Assembly (NCBI GenBank): GCA_030674155.1
Contig: CM060328.1
Span: forward strand, 36,043,316 to 36,107,315
Length of the DNA: 64,000 nt
DNA from: Stramonita haemastoma
Lineage: Eukaryota; Mollusca; Gastropoda; Neogastropoda; Muricidae
Direction of reading: 5' to 3'
Shown: positions 1 through 12,097 of the stretch, piece by piece
How the letters are laid out: each line of letters opens with the position of its first letter
How positions within the stretch are numbered: position 1 is the first letter of the stretch
Translations under genes and position numbers: made by a program
Notes under the pieces: model-generated
Database searches by the model: none
What the model was told of the DNA's origin: nothing
Seen by the model: the letters and a program-made list of their open reading frames with translations, nothing else

Positions 1-60
1 CACTTGTGTACATCAAAAGTATCCTTCACGGCGGAATCAAAAGCAGTTTCATTAGGTCAC
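1..60 (+). repeat. Fragment of interspersed repeat C
   Basis: The stretch beginning CACTTGTGTACATCAAAAGT closely matches part of a longer repeat copy near 25,565-25,600 (cttgtgcacatcaaaagaatcc). It is cut by the window edge. The element class is unknown; a degenerate SINE is possible. Confidence 0.4.
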
Positions 61-164
61 ATAATCAACAGGGTGTTATCAAATCCAATCCAATTAAAAT
101 CATTTATAAATATAAAGAATATAGAGCATAGGTGACAGAACCATACCTTGAAGGGAATCAATGA

Positions 165-870
165 ATGCTGACTTTGAAGTCTTGGCAGTGAAGAAGTCCA
201 TGCAGTGACAAAGTAGTCCTTGCAGCAATGAGATGCTTGTGGCAATGAAAAAAAGTCTAGGCAATGAAAAAGCCTTTGCAAAGAAGACATCCTTGCAATG
301 AAGAAGTCCTTGCAGTGTTGGTACTCTTTGCAACAATGAGATGCTTGCAGCAAAGGAAAAGTCTTTAACGTGAAGAAGTCCTTGCAGTGATAAAGAAGTC
401 CCTGCAGTAATGAAGTACCTGCAGGGATGATGAAGTCCTTGCAGTGATGAAGAAGTCCTTGCAGAGATGAAAAAGTCCTTGCAGGGATGATGAAGTCCTT
501 GTGGTAATGATGCAGTCCTTGTAATCTAGTCCTTTCCATGATTAAAAAAAGTCCCTGCATAAATCCTGCAGTGATAAAGACATCTTTGTGGTGGTGAACA
601 AGACCTTGCAGTGATGAGAAAGTCCTGCAGCGATGACAAAGTCCTTGCAGCGATGAAGAGGTGATTGCAGAGATGAAGAAATCCTTGCAGTGATGAAGAG
701 TCCTTGCATAGATGAAGAAGTCCTTGCACCAATAAAGATGTTATTGCAGCAATGAAGTAGTCTTTTCTGTGACTAAAAAATCCTTGCTTGGATGGAAAAC
801 TCCTTGCAGCAATTAACAAGCCACGAACAATTCCTTGCAACAATGAAGTTTTCCCAACAGCGACAAAAAA
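165..870. repeat. 20-bp minisatellite (GATGAAGTCCTTGCAG core)
   Basis: Units of about 20 bp carrying GTCCTTGCAG recur with exact 20-bp spacing near 435-480 and more loosely elsewhere. Long open frames on the minus strand here (peptide QGLLHHCKDF-like) are a consequence of the repeat and not a gene. The core resembles that of the array at 5,195-7,190. Confidence 0.85.
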
Positions 871-1074
871 AAGTCCTTGCAGCAATAAAGAACTAAGTTT
901 CAGAGCAGATATTAAATTTATCAGTAATAGATTGATGCACAAATTATTAGCCAAAAACACCAACTTTACAGCCACCTGATTATGAGTTTTTTTCAATGGA
1001 CAATTGAAGAAATCTTCTGATTTGAAATATGAGTTTCAAACTTGGTACAAAATGTGTAATGGCAAGAAAACTGC

Positions 1075-1674
1075 ACAAAGTCTTTTTATTTCTTTTGTGG
1101 GGCCTCAAACCTATTTTTTCCCCCATTTTTTCTTTTAATTTGTGAGGCCTCCAACCACCTTTTCTTTTCCCCATTTAAAAATACAAAAAAAAAGTATGTG
1201 GGGCCTCCAACCACCTTTTCTTTTCCCCATGTTTTTTCTTTGAAAAAAAAAAGGTATGTGTGGGGCCTCCAACAACCTTTTCTTTTCCCCGTTTTTTTTA
1301 ACTTTAAAAAAAAAAAGTATGTGGGGACTCCAACCACCTTTTCTTTTCCCCATGTTTTTTTCTTCAAATAAAAAAAGTATGTGGGGCCTCCAACCACCTT
1401 TTCTTTTCCCCGGTTTTTTTCTTTAAAAAAAAAAAGTATGTATGGGGCCTCCAACCACCTTTTCTTTTCCCCATTTATTTTCTTTTTAAAAAAAAATAGT
1501 GTGGGGCCTCCAACCACCTTTTCTTTTCCCCATTTCTTTTCTTTGAAAAAAAAAATGTGTGGGGCCTCCAACCACCTTTTCTTTTCCCCTTGTCTTTTTT
1601 TTTCTTTTTTACTTTTTTATCTCTTTCTCTTCTTTTTATGTGTGGGGCCTCCAACCACCTTTTCCTTTCCTTTC

Positions 1675-1711
<37 letters not shown>

Positions 1712-1790
1712 TTATCTCTTTCTCTTCTTTTTATGTGTGGGGCCTCCAACCACCTTTTCTTTTCCCCATTCCCCCCCCCCTCCCTTTTTT
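1075..1790. repeat. ~60-bp tandem array with T/A homopolymer spacers
   Basis: About ten units contain GTGGGGCCTCCAACCACC followed by TTTTCTTTTCCCC and then a T-run/A-run spacer. The conserved half is almost invariant while the homopolymer half varies in length. A solitary unit lies at 2,885-2,935. Both strands translate in all frames for long stretches, but this is repeat-driven. Confidence 0.85.
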
Positions 1791-1965
1791 TTTTTATATC
1801 TTTCATTCTCCCCTTTTTTCACACTTTTCTTTCTAGTTTCAGTTTAAATCACCTACACAAACACTCATTCAAATGGAAAAAAACTATCAAAGAAAGGAAT
1901 GCTCAAAAAAACAGGATTAGAAAAAAAAACTAATACACACATTTAGACAGGAGCATTCTGTCTTC

Positions 1966-2305
1966 AACCGGACAGCCTAGTGGTTAGAACATTGCATTTA
2001 CAATCTGATGACCTAGGTTCAAATCCTGTTCAAGGGTGTATTTTCCCCTGGTGTTAACATCAGTGCAGACTCCACTCCCCCCTAAAGTCCTTTGGATGAG
2101 ACTATAAAATGCGTTCTGCTATGCAAACGCATGCAGAAGACCTTGCACATACGTTAAGACTGTTCCGCTTTTCAAAAGAGTAGGCCATTGTGTGCTGGTG
2201 GGAACAGATGACAAAATTTACACAACTGCATACACACAGGGACTGGATGTAAAAAAGCACACGAGTGCTTATTCCATTATCCTCGATATAAAAAAAAAAT
2301 ATAAA
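1966..2305 (+). mobile_element. SINE-B copy, near full length
   Basis: The 5' end has a tRNA-like A box (GCCTAGTGGTTAGAACATTG) and B box (GGTTCAAATCC). The body matches the other copies (gtgctggtgggaacagatgac, tgcatacacacagggactgg) and it ends with cctcgatataaaa and an A/T-rich tail that runs into a (TA)n tract. It is on the plus strand. Confidence 0.85.
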
Positions 2306-2316
2306 TATATATATAT

Positions 2317-2358
<42 letters not shown>
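2296..2358. repeat. (TA)n microsatellite
   Basis: This AT dinucleotide run directly follows the SINE-B tail and probably grew from the tail. Confidence 0.9.
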
Positions 2359-2359
<1 letters not shown>

Positions 2360-3250
2360 TCAAAACAATACCCTAAAATTCATGCTGCTTTAACAAGTTT
2401 GTTGCAGTCCAATCTGCCATGGCATTATCAGTCCTAAGGCCACAGCATGGATTTGCCCACAATTCACTCTCTTCCTACCCACATCAACAGGTACTTCAGA
2501 ACTGGAATCTTGTAACAACACATCACAACAAACATCATTTCTGCACTACGAGATCATAAGAAGAAATTCAGTCTGATCAGAAACGACAAAAAACATAAGG
2601 TATGGGAAACAACTTTTTCACTAAAAACATCATATATACAAGTAATGGTAATTGTAAAGCGACATAATAAAATCATACAAACAAGTACTATAACTCTGCT
2701 GCTTTCATAAATTACAAACATCCAGGCTAACCTGTCAACACAATTCAATGGACAACTGAACAGTATTCACAAATTAAAATGGGATTTCACAACTCACTGT
2801 AATAGTAAAAATGATGACATTTAAGCAGCCTGATGTTTTCAACATTATTTTTTTCCTTTTTTTCTTCATTTTTAACAACTTTTTTGTTGGGCCTCCAACC
2901 ACCTTTTCTTTTCCCCATTTTTTGTGGGTCCTCCATCTTCCACTTATATTTTCATTTTCTAACACCCAAGCTTTATGTCACATACACAAACATCTATTAA
3001 AAACAAAGAAACAAAAAATACTTCAAATTCATGTACCAAAACAAGTGATTAAAAAGAATACAAAAAAAAGACCCATACAAACTGAAGTAGGGACACTTTG
3101 TCATGAAAAAGCATGTACATCCACACATGCAACTGTGGTGCTGGTTTTACAACAGAAGCAAAAATCTTGCTTTAAATATCATGGCTACTTGTCTGTGATA
3201 GTCCATGATAGCACCAGTGCACATATTTGCTTGCACTACAAACTATCCAT
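2359..3250. other. Unassigned AT-rich stretch
   Basis: No supported gene is visible. The only recognisable piece is one monomer of the 1,075-1,790 array at 2,885-2,935 (gggcctccaaccacc then ttttcttttcccc), which shows that the unit also exists as a dispersed sequence. A 248-codon open frame at 2,811-3,557 runs through microsatellite and SINE sequence and is not credible as a gene. Confidence 0.6.
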
Positions 3251-3340
3251 CATGTGCATACATACATACATACATACAAACATACATACAAACATACATT
3301 CATACAAACACACACACACACACACACACACAAACATTGT
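3250..3340. repeat. (CATA)n / (CA)n microsatellite
   Basis: Runs of catacatacata grade into cacacaca. Confidence 0.9.
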
Positions 3341-3342
3341 TT

Positions 3343-3520
3343 ATGGTCAGAGCATTGCATATATGCAGTCTGACAGCCTGGGTTTGAGCTACACCCATTC
3401 AAACATCATTGCCGAATCCAGTCCTTGGGATGAGACTGTAATCTTGCACACATGTAAAAAACCTGGTTTGCCTTTTGGAAGAGTATGCCATTGTATGCCA
3501 GTAGGAACGGATTACTTAAA
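3343..3520 (+). mobile_element. SINE-B copy, old and degenerate
   Basis: A tRNA-like head (tatggtcagagcattgca), a weak B box (gggtttgagct), then the body motifs gggatgagactgtaat and gtatgccagtaggaacgg are recognisable but diverged, with internal deletions. Confidence 0.6.
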
Positions 3521-5194
3521 CTCAATCTCTTTTCCTAATTCGCATATCCCTGAATAAATACCATGCTACTTTCTCCAAAATATCTATTTTTCCCAAATTT
3601 CACTCCTCCTCAAACTCGTTTATTGGTTTCAGGACAGTTCAGATATCATTATGTCCATGTACCATTGCATCCACCTGCCAGTGTGTTCACATGCAGGGTA
3701 GGGGTTAGGGTAAGTATAAACAGTTAGTATCAGGTTATGGTTAGGATTAGGGACAGTGCTGTCAGTTTGTCTGTATGTATGCATGGATGCATGCATGTGG
3801 ACACAATGGTATATGGACACCATGATATTCAAATCTTCTTTTAATAAACTTTTTATTCCCACCTAAAGCTGAGGGTAATTCTGAGGGTTTTTTTTTACCC
3901 CAACACCACAAAAAAGTGCTGCAAGTCTTTTAGTTGTTGTTTTTTACCCCAAAACCCAAAAAATGCTGAAAGGCTTTTAGTTTTTTTTACCCCAACACCA
4001 CGGAAAAGGCTCCATGGCCGAAACTTTTTTTAATCCAGTAAAAAAAAATATTTTAAAAAAAGGGAAAAAGGATTTAAGTCTTAAGAAAGCCATTTTATGC
4101 ACCTTTGCTATAATTTTCCCTCAATTACATATGTGAAGATCTCGTAATTCATGTCAGTGTTTTGTAGGTTATGGAAACATGAACACATCCAGCATACATC
4201 CCCAAAGTCAGAATGTGTCTACCATCATGGTGGACAAAAACAGCCCCATATGTAAAATCTCACCATTGGTGAAGCTCAGAGATCTAGGCAAGGAAAAAGA
4301 AAAGAAAATGTAAATACATAACACATACTAAAAAAATCACATGTATATATATGCATGCTCACAAACACGCACACACACAGACACAGACACAGACAGACAC
4401 ACGCAAGCCCACTCATATGAGCGCACTTGCACACAAACTCACGTCTCCTACCCATCACTATAACTTTCCAATGGAGAAAAAACAACAAACACAGACTAAT
4501 CCATCTGCTGTGCTGGCTTTAGTAGCCGACCAATCACTGCATACTTGCAAACAATACTGAGTGCTGCTGTAAAATAGGCAGGGGCTTCCAATGATAAAAT
4601 CAAACACTAAAAACAATTCTAGAATGCCAATTCATTTGCACACACACATAGTTCATACACACATTACACTAAAAACTGTGCAACTAATCATTTACTTAAT
4701 TTTCCATATTAATCCTTCATAAACCCTCACATTTTCATCTAGTTGGTTTCAGTTGCAGCTTTACTATACCTTCTGACAGATAAAATCTATTAAAAGCAGA
4801 TGACTAAGTCTATGGATTTACAAGCAACACAAATACAGTCAAATTTATTGAAATCAAAAAAGCATTCTGAGATCAGAACATGTTTTCAATGGACTTTTCA
4901 TTTATGCTTGTAGGAAATAAAAGTATTTTTTACATACACTCAGCCAATTTTTTTTTCTCTCTAAGGTCTCCACCTTTGTTTAAAGGGGGGTGGGGGCAGA
5001 AGGGACAAGTATACTTTTCTTCTTTTTTTAGGGGAAGGGGGTGGGTCCTTTTGTCTAGTCTTTTTTCTGATTTTTCAAGGCCTTCCACCTATTATTTTTT
5101 CCATAGTCTTTTGGTGTTTGTTTGGGGTCTGGAGGCAGGGAAGGATTTTTTTTCTTTTTCTGGGAAAAAAGAAGAAGTGGTAAAGATAAAGCAC
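3521..5194. other. Unassigned stretch with small repeats
   Basis: No gene is supported. A unit of about 50-60 bp (tttttaccccaacaccac ... aaggcttttagtt) occurs two to three times at 3,878-4,015. The 3' end of repeat C (aaaatctcaccattggtgaa) is at 4,255-4,290. A (CA)n/(CAGA)n tract lies at 4,355-4,405. Confidence 0.6.
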
Positions 5195-7190
5195 TGATGC
5201 TGAAGAAGTCGTGGTGATGATGAATCATGGTGATAGGGTATATTCTAGTGATGATGTCAGTCCTGTGGACATAACATTTTGGTGATGATGCAATCTTGGC
5301 ATTGACAAAGTCTTGGCAATAATGAAGTCATGGTGTTGATAAAATCTGGTGTTGACAAAGTTTCTATCATGATAAAATCTTGATTTTGATAAAATCTTGG
5401 CATTGATGAGGTCTTGGTGATGATAAAGTCTTGATTTTCATTGAATCTTGGTGTTGGTGAAGTCTTGGCATTGATGGAACTCTTGGTGTTAACAAAGTCC
5501 TGGTGAGGAAGAAGTCTTGGTGATGATGAAGTCCTGGTGTTGATGAAGTCCTGGTGCTAATGAATTTCTGGTGTTGATGAAGTCCTGATGCTGATGAAGT
5601 CTTGGTGCTGATGAAGTCCTGGTGATGATGAAGTCCTGATGCTGATGAAGTCTTGGTGCTGATGAAGTCCTGGTGATGATGAAGTCCTGGTGTTGATGAA
5701 GTCCTGGTGCTGATGAAGTCCTGGTGTTGATGAAGTCCTGGTGCTGATGAAGTGTTGGTGCTGATGAAGTGTTGGTGCTGATGAAGTGTTGGTGCTGATG
5801 AAGTTCTGGTGTTGATGAAGTTCTGGTGTTGATGAAGTTCTGATGTTGATGAAGTGATGGTGATGATGAAGTCTTGGCACTGCCCAAGTCTTGGTGATGA
5901 TGAAGTTTTAGTGTTGATGAAGTCTTGGTGAGGATGAAGTCATGGTTTTGATGAAGTCCTGGTGATGATGAAGTCATGGTGATGATGAAGTCATGGTTTT
6001 GATGAAGTCATGGTGATGATGAAGTCCTGGTTTTGATGAAGTCCTGGTGATGATCAAGTCATGGTGTTGATGAAGTCCTGGTGCTGATGAATTTCTGGTG
6101 TTGATGAAGTCTTGGTGATGATGAAGTCTTGGTGATGATGAAGTCTTGAAATTGACAAAGCCTTAGTGAAGACAAAGTCTCAGCATTGAAGTCTTGGTGA
6201 TGATGAAGTCCTGGTGGTGTTGAAGTCCTGGTGTTGATGAATTTCTGGTGTTGATGAAGTCCTGGTATTGATGAATTCTGGTGTTGATGAATTTCTGGTA
6301 ATGATAAATTTCTGGTGATGATGAAGTCTTGGTGATGATGAAGTCTTAGTGATGTTGAAGTCATGGTGATGATGAAGTTTTAGTGCTGATGAAGTTTTAG
6401 TGATGATGAAGTTTTAGAGCTGATGAAGTCCTGGTGTTGATGAAGTCTTGGTGCTGATGAAGTCCTGGTGTTGATGAAGCCTTGGTGCTGATGAAGTCTC
6501 TGTGATGACAAAGTCTTGACATTGGTAAAGTCTTCATGATGATGAAGTCTTGGTGATGATAAAGTCTTGGGACTGACGAAGTCTTGGCACTGACGAAGTC
6601 TTAGTGATACTGAAGTCTTCATGATGATGAAGTCTTGGTAATGATGAAGTCTTGGTGATAATGAAGTCTTGGCACTGACGAAGTCTTGGTGTTGATGAAG
6701 TCTTGGCACTGACGAAGTGTTGGTGTTGATGAAGTCTTGGCACTGACAAAGTCTTGGTGTTGATGAAGTCTTGGCACTGACAAAGTCTTGGTGATGATGA
6801 AGTCTTGGTGATACTGAGGTCTTCACGATGATGAAGTGTTAGTGATGACAAAGTCTTGGCACTGACGAAGTCTTGGTGATGATGCAGTCTTCATGATGAT
6901 GCAGACTTAGTGATGACATAGTCTTGGCACTGATGATGTCTTGGTGACAACAAAGTCTTGGTGATGATGAAGTCTTGGTGCTGATGAATTCTGCACTGAT
7001 GAAGTCTTGATAATGAGGAAGGCTTGGTGTGGAAGACATTTTGGTGATGATGAAGCCCTGGCAATGATGAAGTCATTGCTTGGTGAAATCCTAGCATCGA
7101 AGTCTTGGCAATAATGCAGGCGTCAAGGCTTGGTCATAATGAAGTCCTGATGGTCATGACAGTCTTGGTGATGTCCTGAGGATGATAAAG
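5195..7190. repeat. 17-bp minisatellite, ~2 kb (TGATGAAGTCYTGGTGN)
   Basis: GATGAAGT recurs exactly every 17 bp across well-preserved parts (for example 5,593, 5,610 and 5,627), giving roughly 110-115 copies. Because 17 is not a multiple of three, three units make a 51-bp, 17-residue peptide cycle on the minus strand (HQHQDFI...TRTSS), which creates several long overlapping open frames. These are unlikely to be genes. Confidence 0.93.
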
Positions 7191-7194
7191 ACAT

Positions 7195-8830
7195 GTTGTT
7201 ACTACCACAAAACAGAAAAAAAGAATTATTCTTGATGATTTTTTATGTATTACCCAATAACTATTAACATACTGATAAAACAACTTGCCTCTTTGAAAAA
7301 ATCTTTCTCTGATCTAGATTCCATGCAATTCTCTCCCTTTTCTCTCTTCCCCCTTTCATCCCTCCACCCTCTCTCTCTCTCTCTCTCTCTGTTTGCATTG
7401 GCATGAATGATTTTTAATTATTTAATAGCTGAAATGAGTTTAGCATGACACTATTGCTGTGTTGCAGCATGTGTTTTTGTTTGTTCCTCGGCTGTAGCTC
7501 ATAATATTTTGCATTGCGCACAATTTTTCATTTTCAACCATAAATGAGGTACCTTTCACTATCTTCTGTTATTTTACAAAGAGATACATCCGATCTTTTT
7601 CTTAGAGTCGCCAAGTTTCATTACTTTATCTTTCTAATTTTCATTCTGATGCATACAAGTAGCTGGTTTCTGTGGTCTCATAGACCTTAATACACTAGGC
7701 ACTGATGAGTCAAAATACATCCAAAATAATTTTTTGTCCATATGTAAAGCCTCCGTGTTGTGCTCCATCTTTACAAGGAAACTTTTTTTTTTAAAATGTG
7801 TCACTAATCTTATCCACATGGACTTTCAAAATCTGAGGTCACCTTCAAGGCCTTGGTAAAACAATATGACAATGTTGTGCAGGCTTAAAAGAAAATTGAA
7901 AAAAAAAAAAAAAAAATAAACGATTGGACATGTATATAAAAAAAAAAAAATTAAACCGGGTTTGTGATGTCTGCATCGGTTTGTTCAGTGATAAAACTCT
8001 AAAATATATCAGATTTCGCAGGTTTATTTTGGTAGGCCAAAGAACATTCATGCAACTGGTCGACGTTTTTTTCTCTAGTACTCAGCTTATCACGCAAACG
8101 GTACTTACAAGAAAAATGGATCTCCAGCAGCACTGAAATATTAATTCATGTCAGGAAAGGCCCATGTACTCGGACTCTTGAAATCGGCCATTTTTTAAAT
8201 GTCTGGCTCGTGCAGGGCGGTTGGACACGATGTTCAGCATAAAATGCATGTTAAACTCAAAGCAATCAGAAACTTACACAACATTTATCATGATAATCAT
8301 CTTAACTACGATCACTTGCCAATGTTTACGCTATCAGACTGTTTAGCCAAGCAACATTAGAATGGCGGTTTTACTCACTCCTAGATCTTGCTAGGCCGAA
8401 GGGGGAATTAGTAACATTAGTAAGGGGGAGTTAGTAGCTCACCTTGAGCCCACAACAGGCTATGTGACGAGTAAGCCTACTCAAAATTGCTGTGATTTTC
8501 CACCATGCTACTTTCGGATCAGCGGAATAAAGTAAACCCTATCCAGAATCACACAAAGCAATCAGCTAGATAATTTACAGTTTTGAAGGCTTGGTCCTTA
8601 AACAGGTTCCCTGTACCCCAAGTCAAAGTGCCACTACCTTTATGGTGGCTATAAACTGTTCGCGTATGCAAAATCTCGCATTGGTGAATCTAGCTGTGGG
8701 CCTAGCGGATAAACGACTAAAAACAAAAACTGCTCTTTTCTTGTTTTCAAATTGACCTCAATTAAAAACAAAAACAGATTTATAAAGCAAAGTGTTTTTT
8801 GGTGGTTATGTTTTTTTGTTTTCTTTTCTT
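7195..8830. other. Unassigned, mostly unique sequence
   Basis: It contains a (CT)n tract near 7,370-7,390 and poly-A runs near 7,897 and 7,940. Part of repeat C (aaaatctcgcattggtgaa) is near 8,668. There is one possible microexon on the minus strand (8,109-8,132, listed separately). No protein-like open frame of useful length was seen. Confidence 0.5.
8109..8132 (-). other. Candidate 24-nt microexon (speculative)
   Basis: On the minus strand, 24 nt are bounded by a good acceptor (aatatttcag) and a near-ideal donor (gtaagtacc). The length is a multiple of three and all three frames are open. No partner exon was identified, so this rests on splice-site strings alone and may be chance. Confidence 0.15.
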
Positions 8831-8836
8831 TTTGCG

Positions 8837-8856
8837 GGGGGGGGGGGGGGGGGGGT
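8837..8856. repeat. Poly-G run
   Basis: About 20 consecutive G residues follow ctttttgc. Confidence 0.95.
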
Positions 8857-9165
8857 TGTAGCAACGATTTCTACCCCCAGCCTCTCCTCTTCTGAACCAT
8901 ACTCTGTTGGCTTAGGCCTATTGACTGTCCTACTGTGTAAGATAATAGTTCAGTTTTCAGTAAGGGGACGAAAAAGGGGAGAATCACACATGTGACATGA
9001 TAAGGCAGAATTCACCATACAACCCCTTTGGAAGTACATGACTGAAAATGTTAGCCTACATACGCATGTAACAAATTCAAGTGAGAGTCAGGTCCGGAAG
9101 GTATAGGTGGTAGTGAAATTATAATAATTATTTTTTTTAAATTCTTCAGCTATGCATTGAAATAG

Positions 9166-9905
9166 GTAGGCATCCGTCAGTCTCGGAAGGCTATGGAGTT
9201 GTGCTCTACGCTCTGGAGCCAAAGCCTGGATTAATTAAGTATGAGGGCCATGCTGTTCATTTTTATTTATTTATTTTAAATTTTATCTATTCATTCATTC
9301 TTTTATATCCAGGATAATGGGATAAGCACTCATTAGCTTTTTTTTTTTTTACATCCAGTCCTTGTGTGTATGCAGTTTTGTAGATATTGTCATCCGTTCC
9401 CACCGGCACACAATGGCCTACTCTTACGAAAAGCGGGACAGGATTTAATGTGTGTGCAAGATGTTCTGCGTGTGTTCGCACACGGGGACTCGGTTTATAG
9501 TCACATCCGAATTACTTTTGGGGAGAGTGGAGTCAGCACTGATGTTAACTCCAGGGGAAAAATCCCCTCGAACGAGAATCGAACCCTGGTCGTCAAATGC
9601 GAGCGCAATGTTCTGTCCACTAGGCTACCCGTCCCCCTATGTTACCCATGCAGCAGATCCCCCCCCCCCCCTTTCCCTCCCTCTCGACGTCGCTGGAATG
9701 GTCCATTGGAAAGGCAATCGCCGATAAGAATAGTTCCACTGCCGTCGCAGGAGCCGCCAGAACGTTGCCATTGCCATAGCATCATTTCATCATCCCCATC
9801 ACCATTGATCATCATGCAAAAATTTGCACGTTGCCATAACAGGCCTAAAGCCCCAACCGCCCAGGGAACTCCAACTCTCCGACTTTCCTCACGGGTGGGA
9901 TCTAA
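9166..9905 (+). repeat. Interspersed repeat F, split by a SINE-B
   Basis: Two blocks (9,166-9,262 and 9,641-9,905) align in order with an uninterrupted copy at 44,384-44,705. Shared landmarks are ctatggagttg, aaagcctgga, gttacccatgcagcag, ggaatggtccattggaaagg and gccagaacgttg. A minus-strand SINE-B fills the gap here. The class of repeat F is not known to me. Confidence 0.7.
9265..9640 (-). mobile_element. SINE-B copy, near full length, nested in repeat F
   Basis: Read on the minus strand it has the tRNA-like head (gtagcctagtggacagaaca), a B box region, then the standard body and a TTTATT-type tail complement at the low-coordinate end. It interrupts repeat F, so it is the younger insertion. 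Confidence 0.85.
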
Positions 9906-10086
9906 ACATGACACCTGTATGCATGCTGGTTTTTATTTATTTTTTTGTTCTGGTTGAAATTGAAGCATGTTAAAAGCAGTCTATAATATACCACCACCAC
10001 AGATAATCAAGTGATTTAACAGCTGAAAAGCGAAATTTGTCTCAAACATGATTTACCTGAAGAAATTGGCATTTTTTTCAGCAACA

Positions 10087-10099
10087 CAGCCTAGAAGAA

Positions 10100-10153
<54 letters not shown>

Positions 10154-10200
10154 AGAGGAGAGGGAGAGGGTGAGGGAGAGAGGAGGGGGGGGGAGGTAAG
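10087..10200. repeat. (GA)n-rich tract
   Basis: gagagaga with occasional GG interruptions; the complement gives Ser/Leu-rich spurious frames. Confidence 0.9.
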
Positions 10201-10552
10201 AAAGAAGAATTGGGGGTTAAAAAAGGGATGCTCAGCCCTCTCTCAATTTCTCTTTGTCTATCTTTGCATGCATGCACACACTTTCTCAGCCAGCCATTTA
10301 TTTCTTTTCCCCTTGTTCCCTCCCCTCACTCCCTTCCCTCATTAAGGCTTCCTCTGGGAAAGTACACAATCCCCTTTTATTCTTCATCTGCCACTGATGG
10401 GAGCAGACCAATAAAAGTGTCAGGTAGCTCAAGCTTTGATTTGGATAACTTGTTGCTGGTACCAAGGGACAGACACTTAACATTGAGCTCATACTATAGT
10501 ACTCTCTCTCTGTCAGTACTGAACCTCTGCATTTTATTCTTCCAGTAGTCTC

Positions 10553-10765
10553 TGGTCAGATCATAAACCAAGGTCCCATGTGCAATCACACAGAGAACAT
10601 CTTGGCACATGTTAAAACCTGTTCTGCTTTTTGTAAGAGCAGGCCATTGTGTGCTGATAGGAACAGATGACAAAATTTACAAAACTGCAAACACACTGGG
10701 ATTGGATGTAATAAAAGCACATGAGTGCTTATTACATTATCCTCAAAATAAAAGAATAAATAATA
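10553..10765 (+). mobile_element. SINE-B copy, 5'-truncated
   Basis: The body motifs accaaggtcccatgtgcaa, agaacatcttggcacatg, ttgtgtgctgataggaacag and ttacattatcctca are present; the tRNA-like head is missing. Confidence 0.8.
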
Positions 10766-10934
10766 ATATAAAACATTTTAAAAAGAAAAAGAAGAGGAAG
10801 TTGATGATGACCATAATACAGATGCTGAAGAAATTTATTCCATTGCACTTATTTCGCAGCTTTGATAAATCACATACTTTTACAGACTTAGAATATTTTT
10901 ATTGTTTAAAAAAAATTCTGATGAATAATTATAA

Positions 10935-10996
10935 ATAATATTATTACTATTATTATTATTATTATTATTATTATTTATTATTATTATTATTATTGT
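10935..10996. repeat. (ATT)n microsatellite
   Basis: Trinucleotide attatt run with one interruption. Confidence 0.9.
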
Positions 10997-10999
10997 AAT

Positions 11000-11530
11000 G
11001 AGTGGGTTTGCGCATTTATTATATTGGTGTAATACAAATAGCAAAGTTTCAATTACAAAGTATGAGACACAAGTTAACCCTTGCCAATTCAAGGGGTGAT
11101 TTTCAACAAGAAAAGTCTAATACTAAACTTGAAAAAAAATGTTACAATAGCCATAGGGGGTGCAGCTCCCTAAACTGAAGCTTTAGAACAAATTTTAAAC
11201 TCTCCTCAAATTCAAATCAAATTTTAAAAGATGTAATGTTATATGAAAAAAAAATCCTTTAGTCAAATTACTCTCAAAGCACAACCAGTCAAGAGAAATA
11301 TGTTGGCAGTGTTGTTGTGTGAGCCTAAGCAGAAAGTCTTTAAAATGTTTGGGATCATTAACATTTAACTGAAGCCTTTTTCCTCATTAGATACATAAAG
11401 GTTCATACAGACCTCTGAACAGTATAAGATTCAAAGACTTTTCAAGGAGCTTTTCAAGAAATCTAAGGCTGTGATTGCTACAGTATTATGTTTGTAGCCT
11501 ACCTATGCCAAGCTCTATCATTCATTGCCA
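11000..11530. other. Unassigned AT-rich stretch
   Basis: No repeat family or coding signal was recognised here. Confidence 0.5.
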
Positions 11531-11532
11531 CC

Positions 11533-11579
<47 letters not shown>

Positions 11580-11816
11580 TGTGTGTGTGTGTGTGTTTTA
11601 TTCTTTTTTTATATATTCTTTTATATCGAGGATAATGGGTAAGCACTCGTGTTTTTTTACATCCAGTCCCCATGTGTATGCAGCTTTGTAAATGTCATCT
11701 GTTCCCACAGGCACACGATGGCCTATTCTTACAAAATCTGGAACAGGATTTAACATGTGTGTAAGATGTTCTGCATGCGTTCACACAGGGAACTCAGTTT
11801 ATAGTCTCATCGAAGG

Positions 11817-11894
<78 letters not shown>

Positions 11895-11942
11895 ATAAAA
11901 CTTGTTTTATCAAGGAATATGGATTATTTCTGTATTATACAT

Positions 11943-12018
<76 letters not shown>
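11533..12018. repeat. Three (TG)n tracts around a SINE-B
   Basis: (TG)n runs lie at 11,537-11,595, 11,817-11,890 and 11,944-12,014. The first two flank a truncated SINE-B copy. Confidence 0.9.
11610..11814 (-). mobile_element. SINE-B copy, 5'-truncated
   Basis: On the plus strand it reads ttatatcgaggataatgg, acatccagtcccc, tgttcccacaggcacacga and agatgttctgcatgcg, the complement of the SINE-B body. It is missing the tRNA head and abuts (TG)n. Confidence 0.8.
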
Positions 12019-12097
12019 AGAGATCATTGCTTTACTAAATTACTTACAATACTTATGTTTTGGGCATAACATCTGAGTTACTGCCAAACTTTAATGC

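Noticed and set aside
57..996. Overlapping minus-strand open frames of up to 167 codons
   Set aside because: They are translations of the 20-bp minisatellite with no stop in the unit; no protein family signal.
1086..1933. Open frames of 120-160 codons on both strands rich in Phe/Lys
   Set aside because: Produced by the 60-bp array with homopolymers.
2811..3557. A 248-codon plus-strand frame
   Set aside because: Runs through an array monomer, (CA)n and a degenerate SINE; composition is not protein-like.
3698..3755. Telomere-like strings (ggggttagggtaag, ggttaggattaggg)
   Set aside because: Only three or four imperfect hexamers, so no true interstitial telomere array.
9364..9957. A 197-codon frame
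   Set aside because: Spans a reversed SINE-B and repeat F; no domain.
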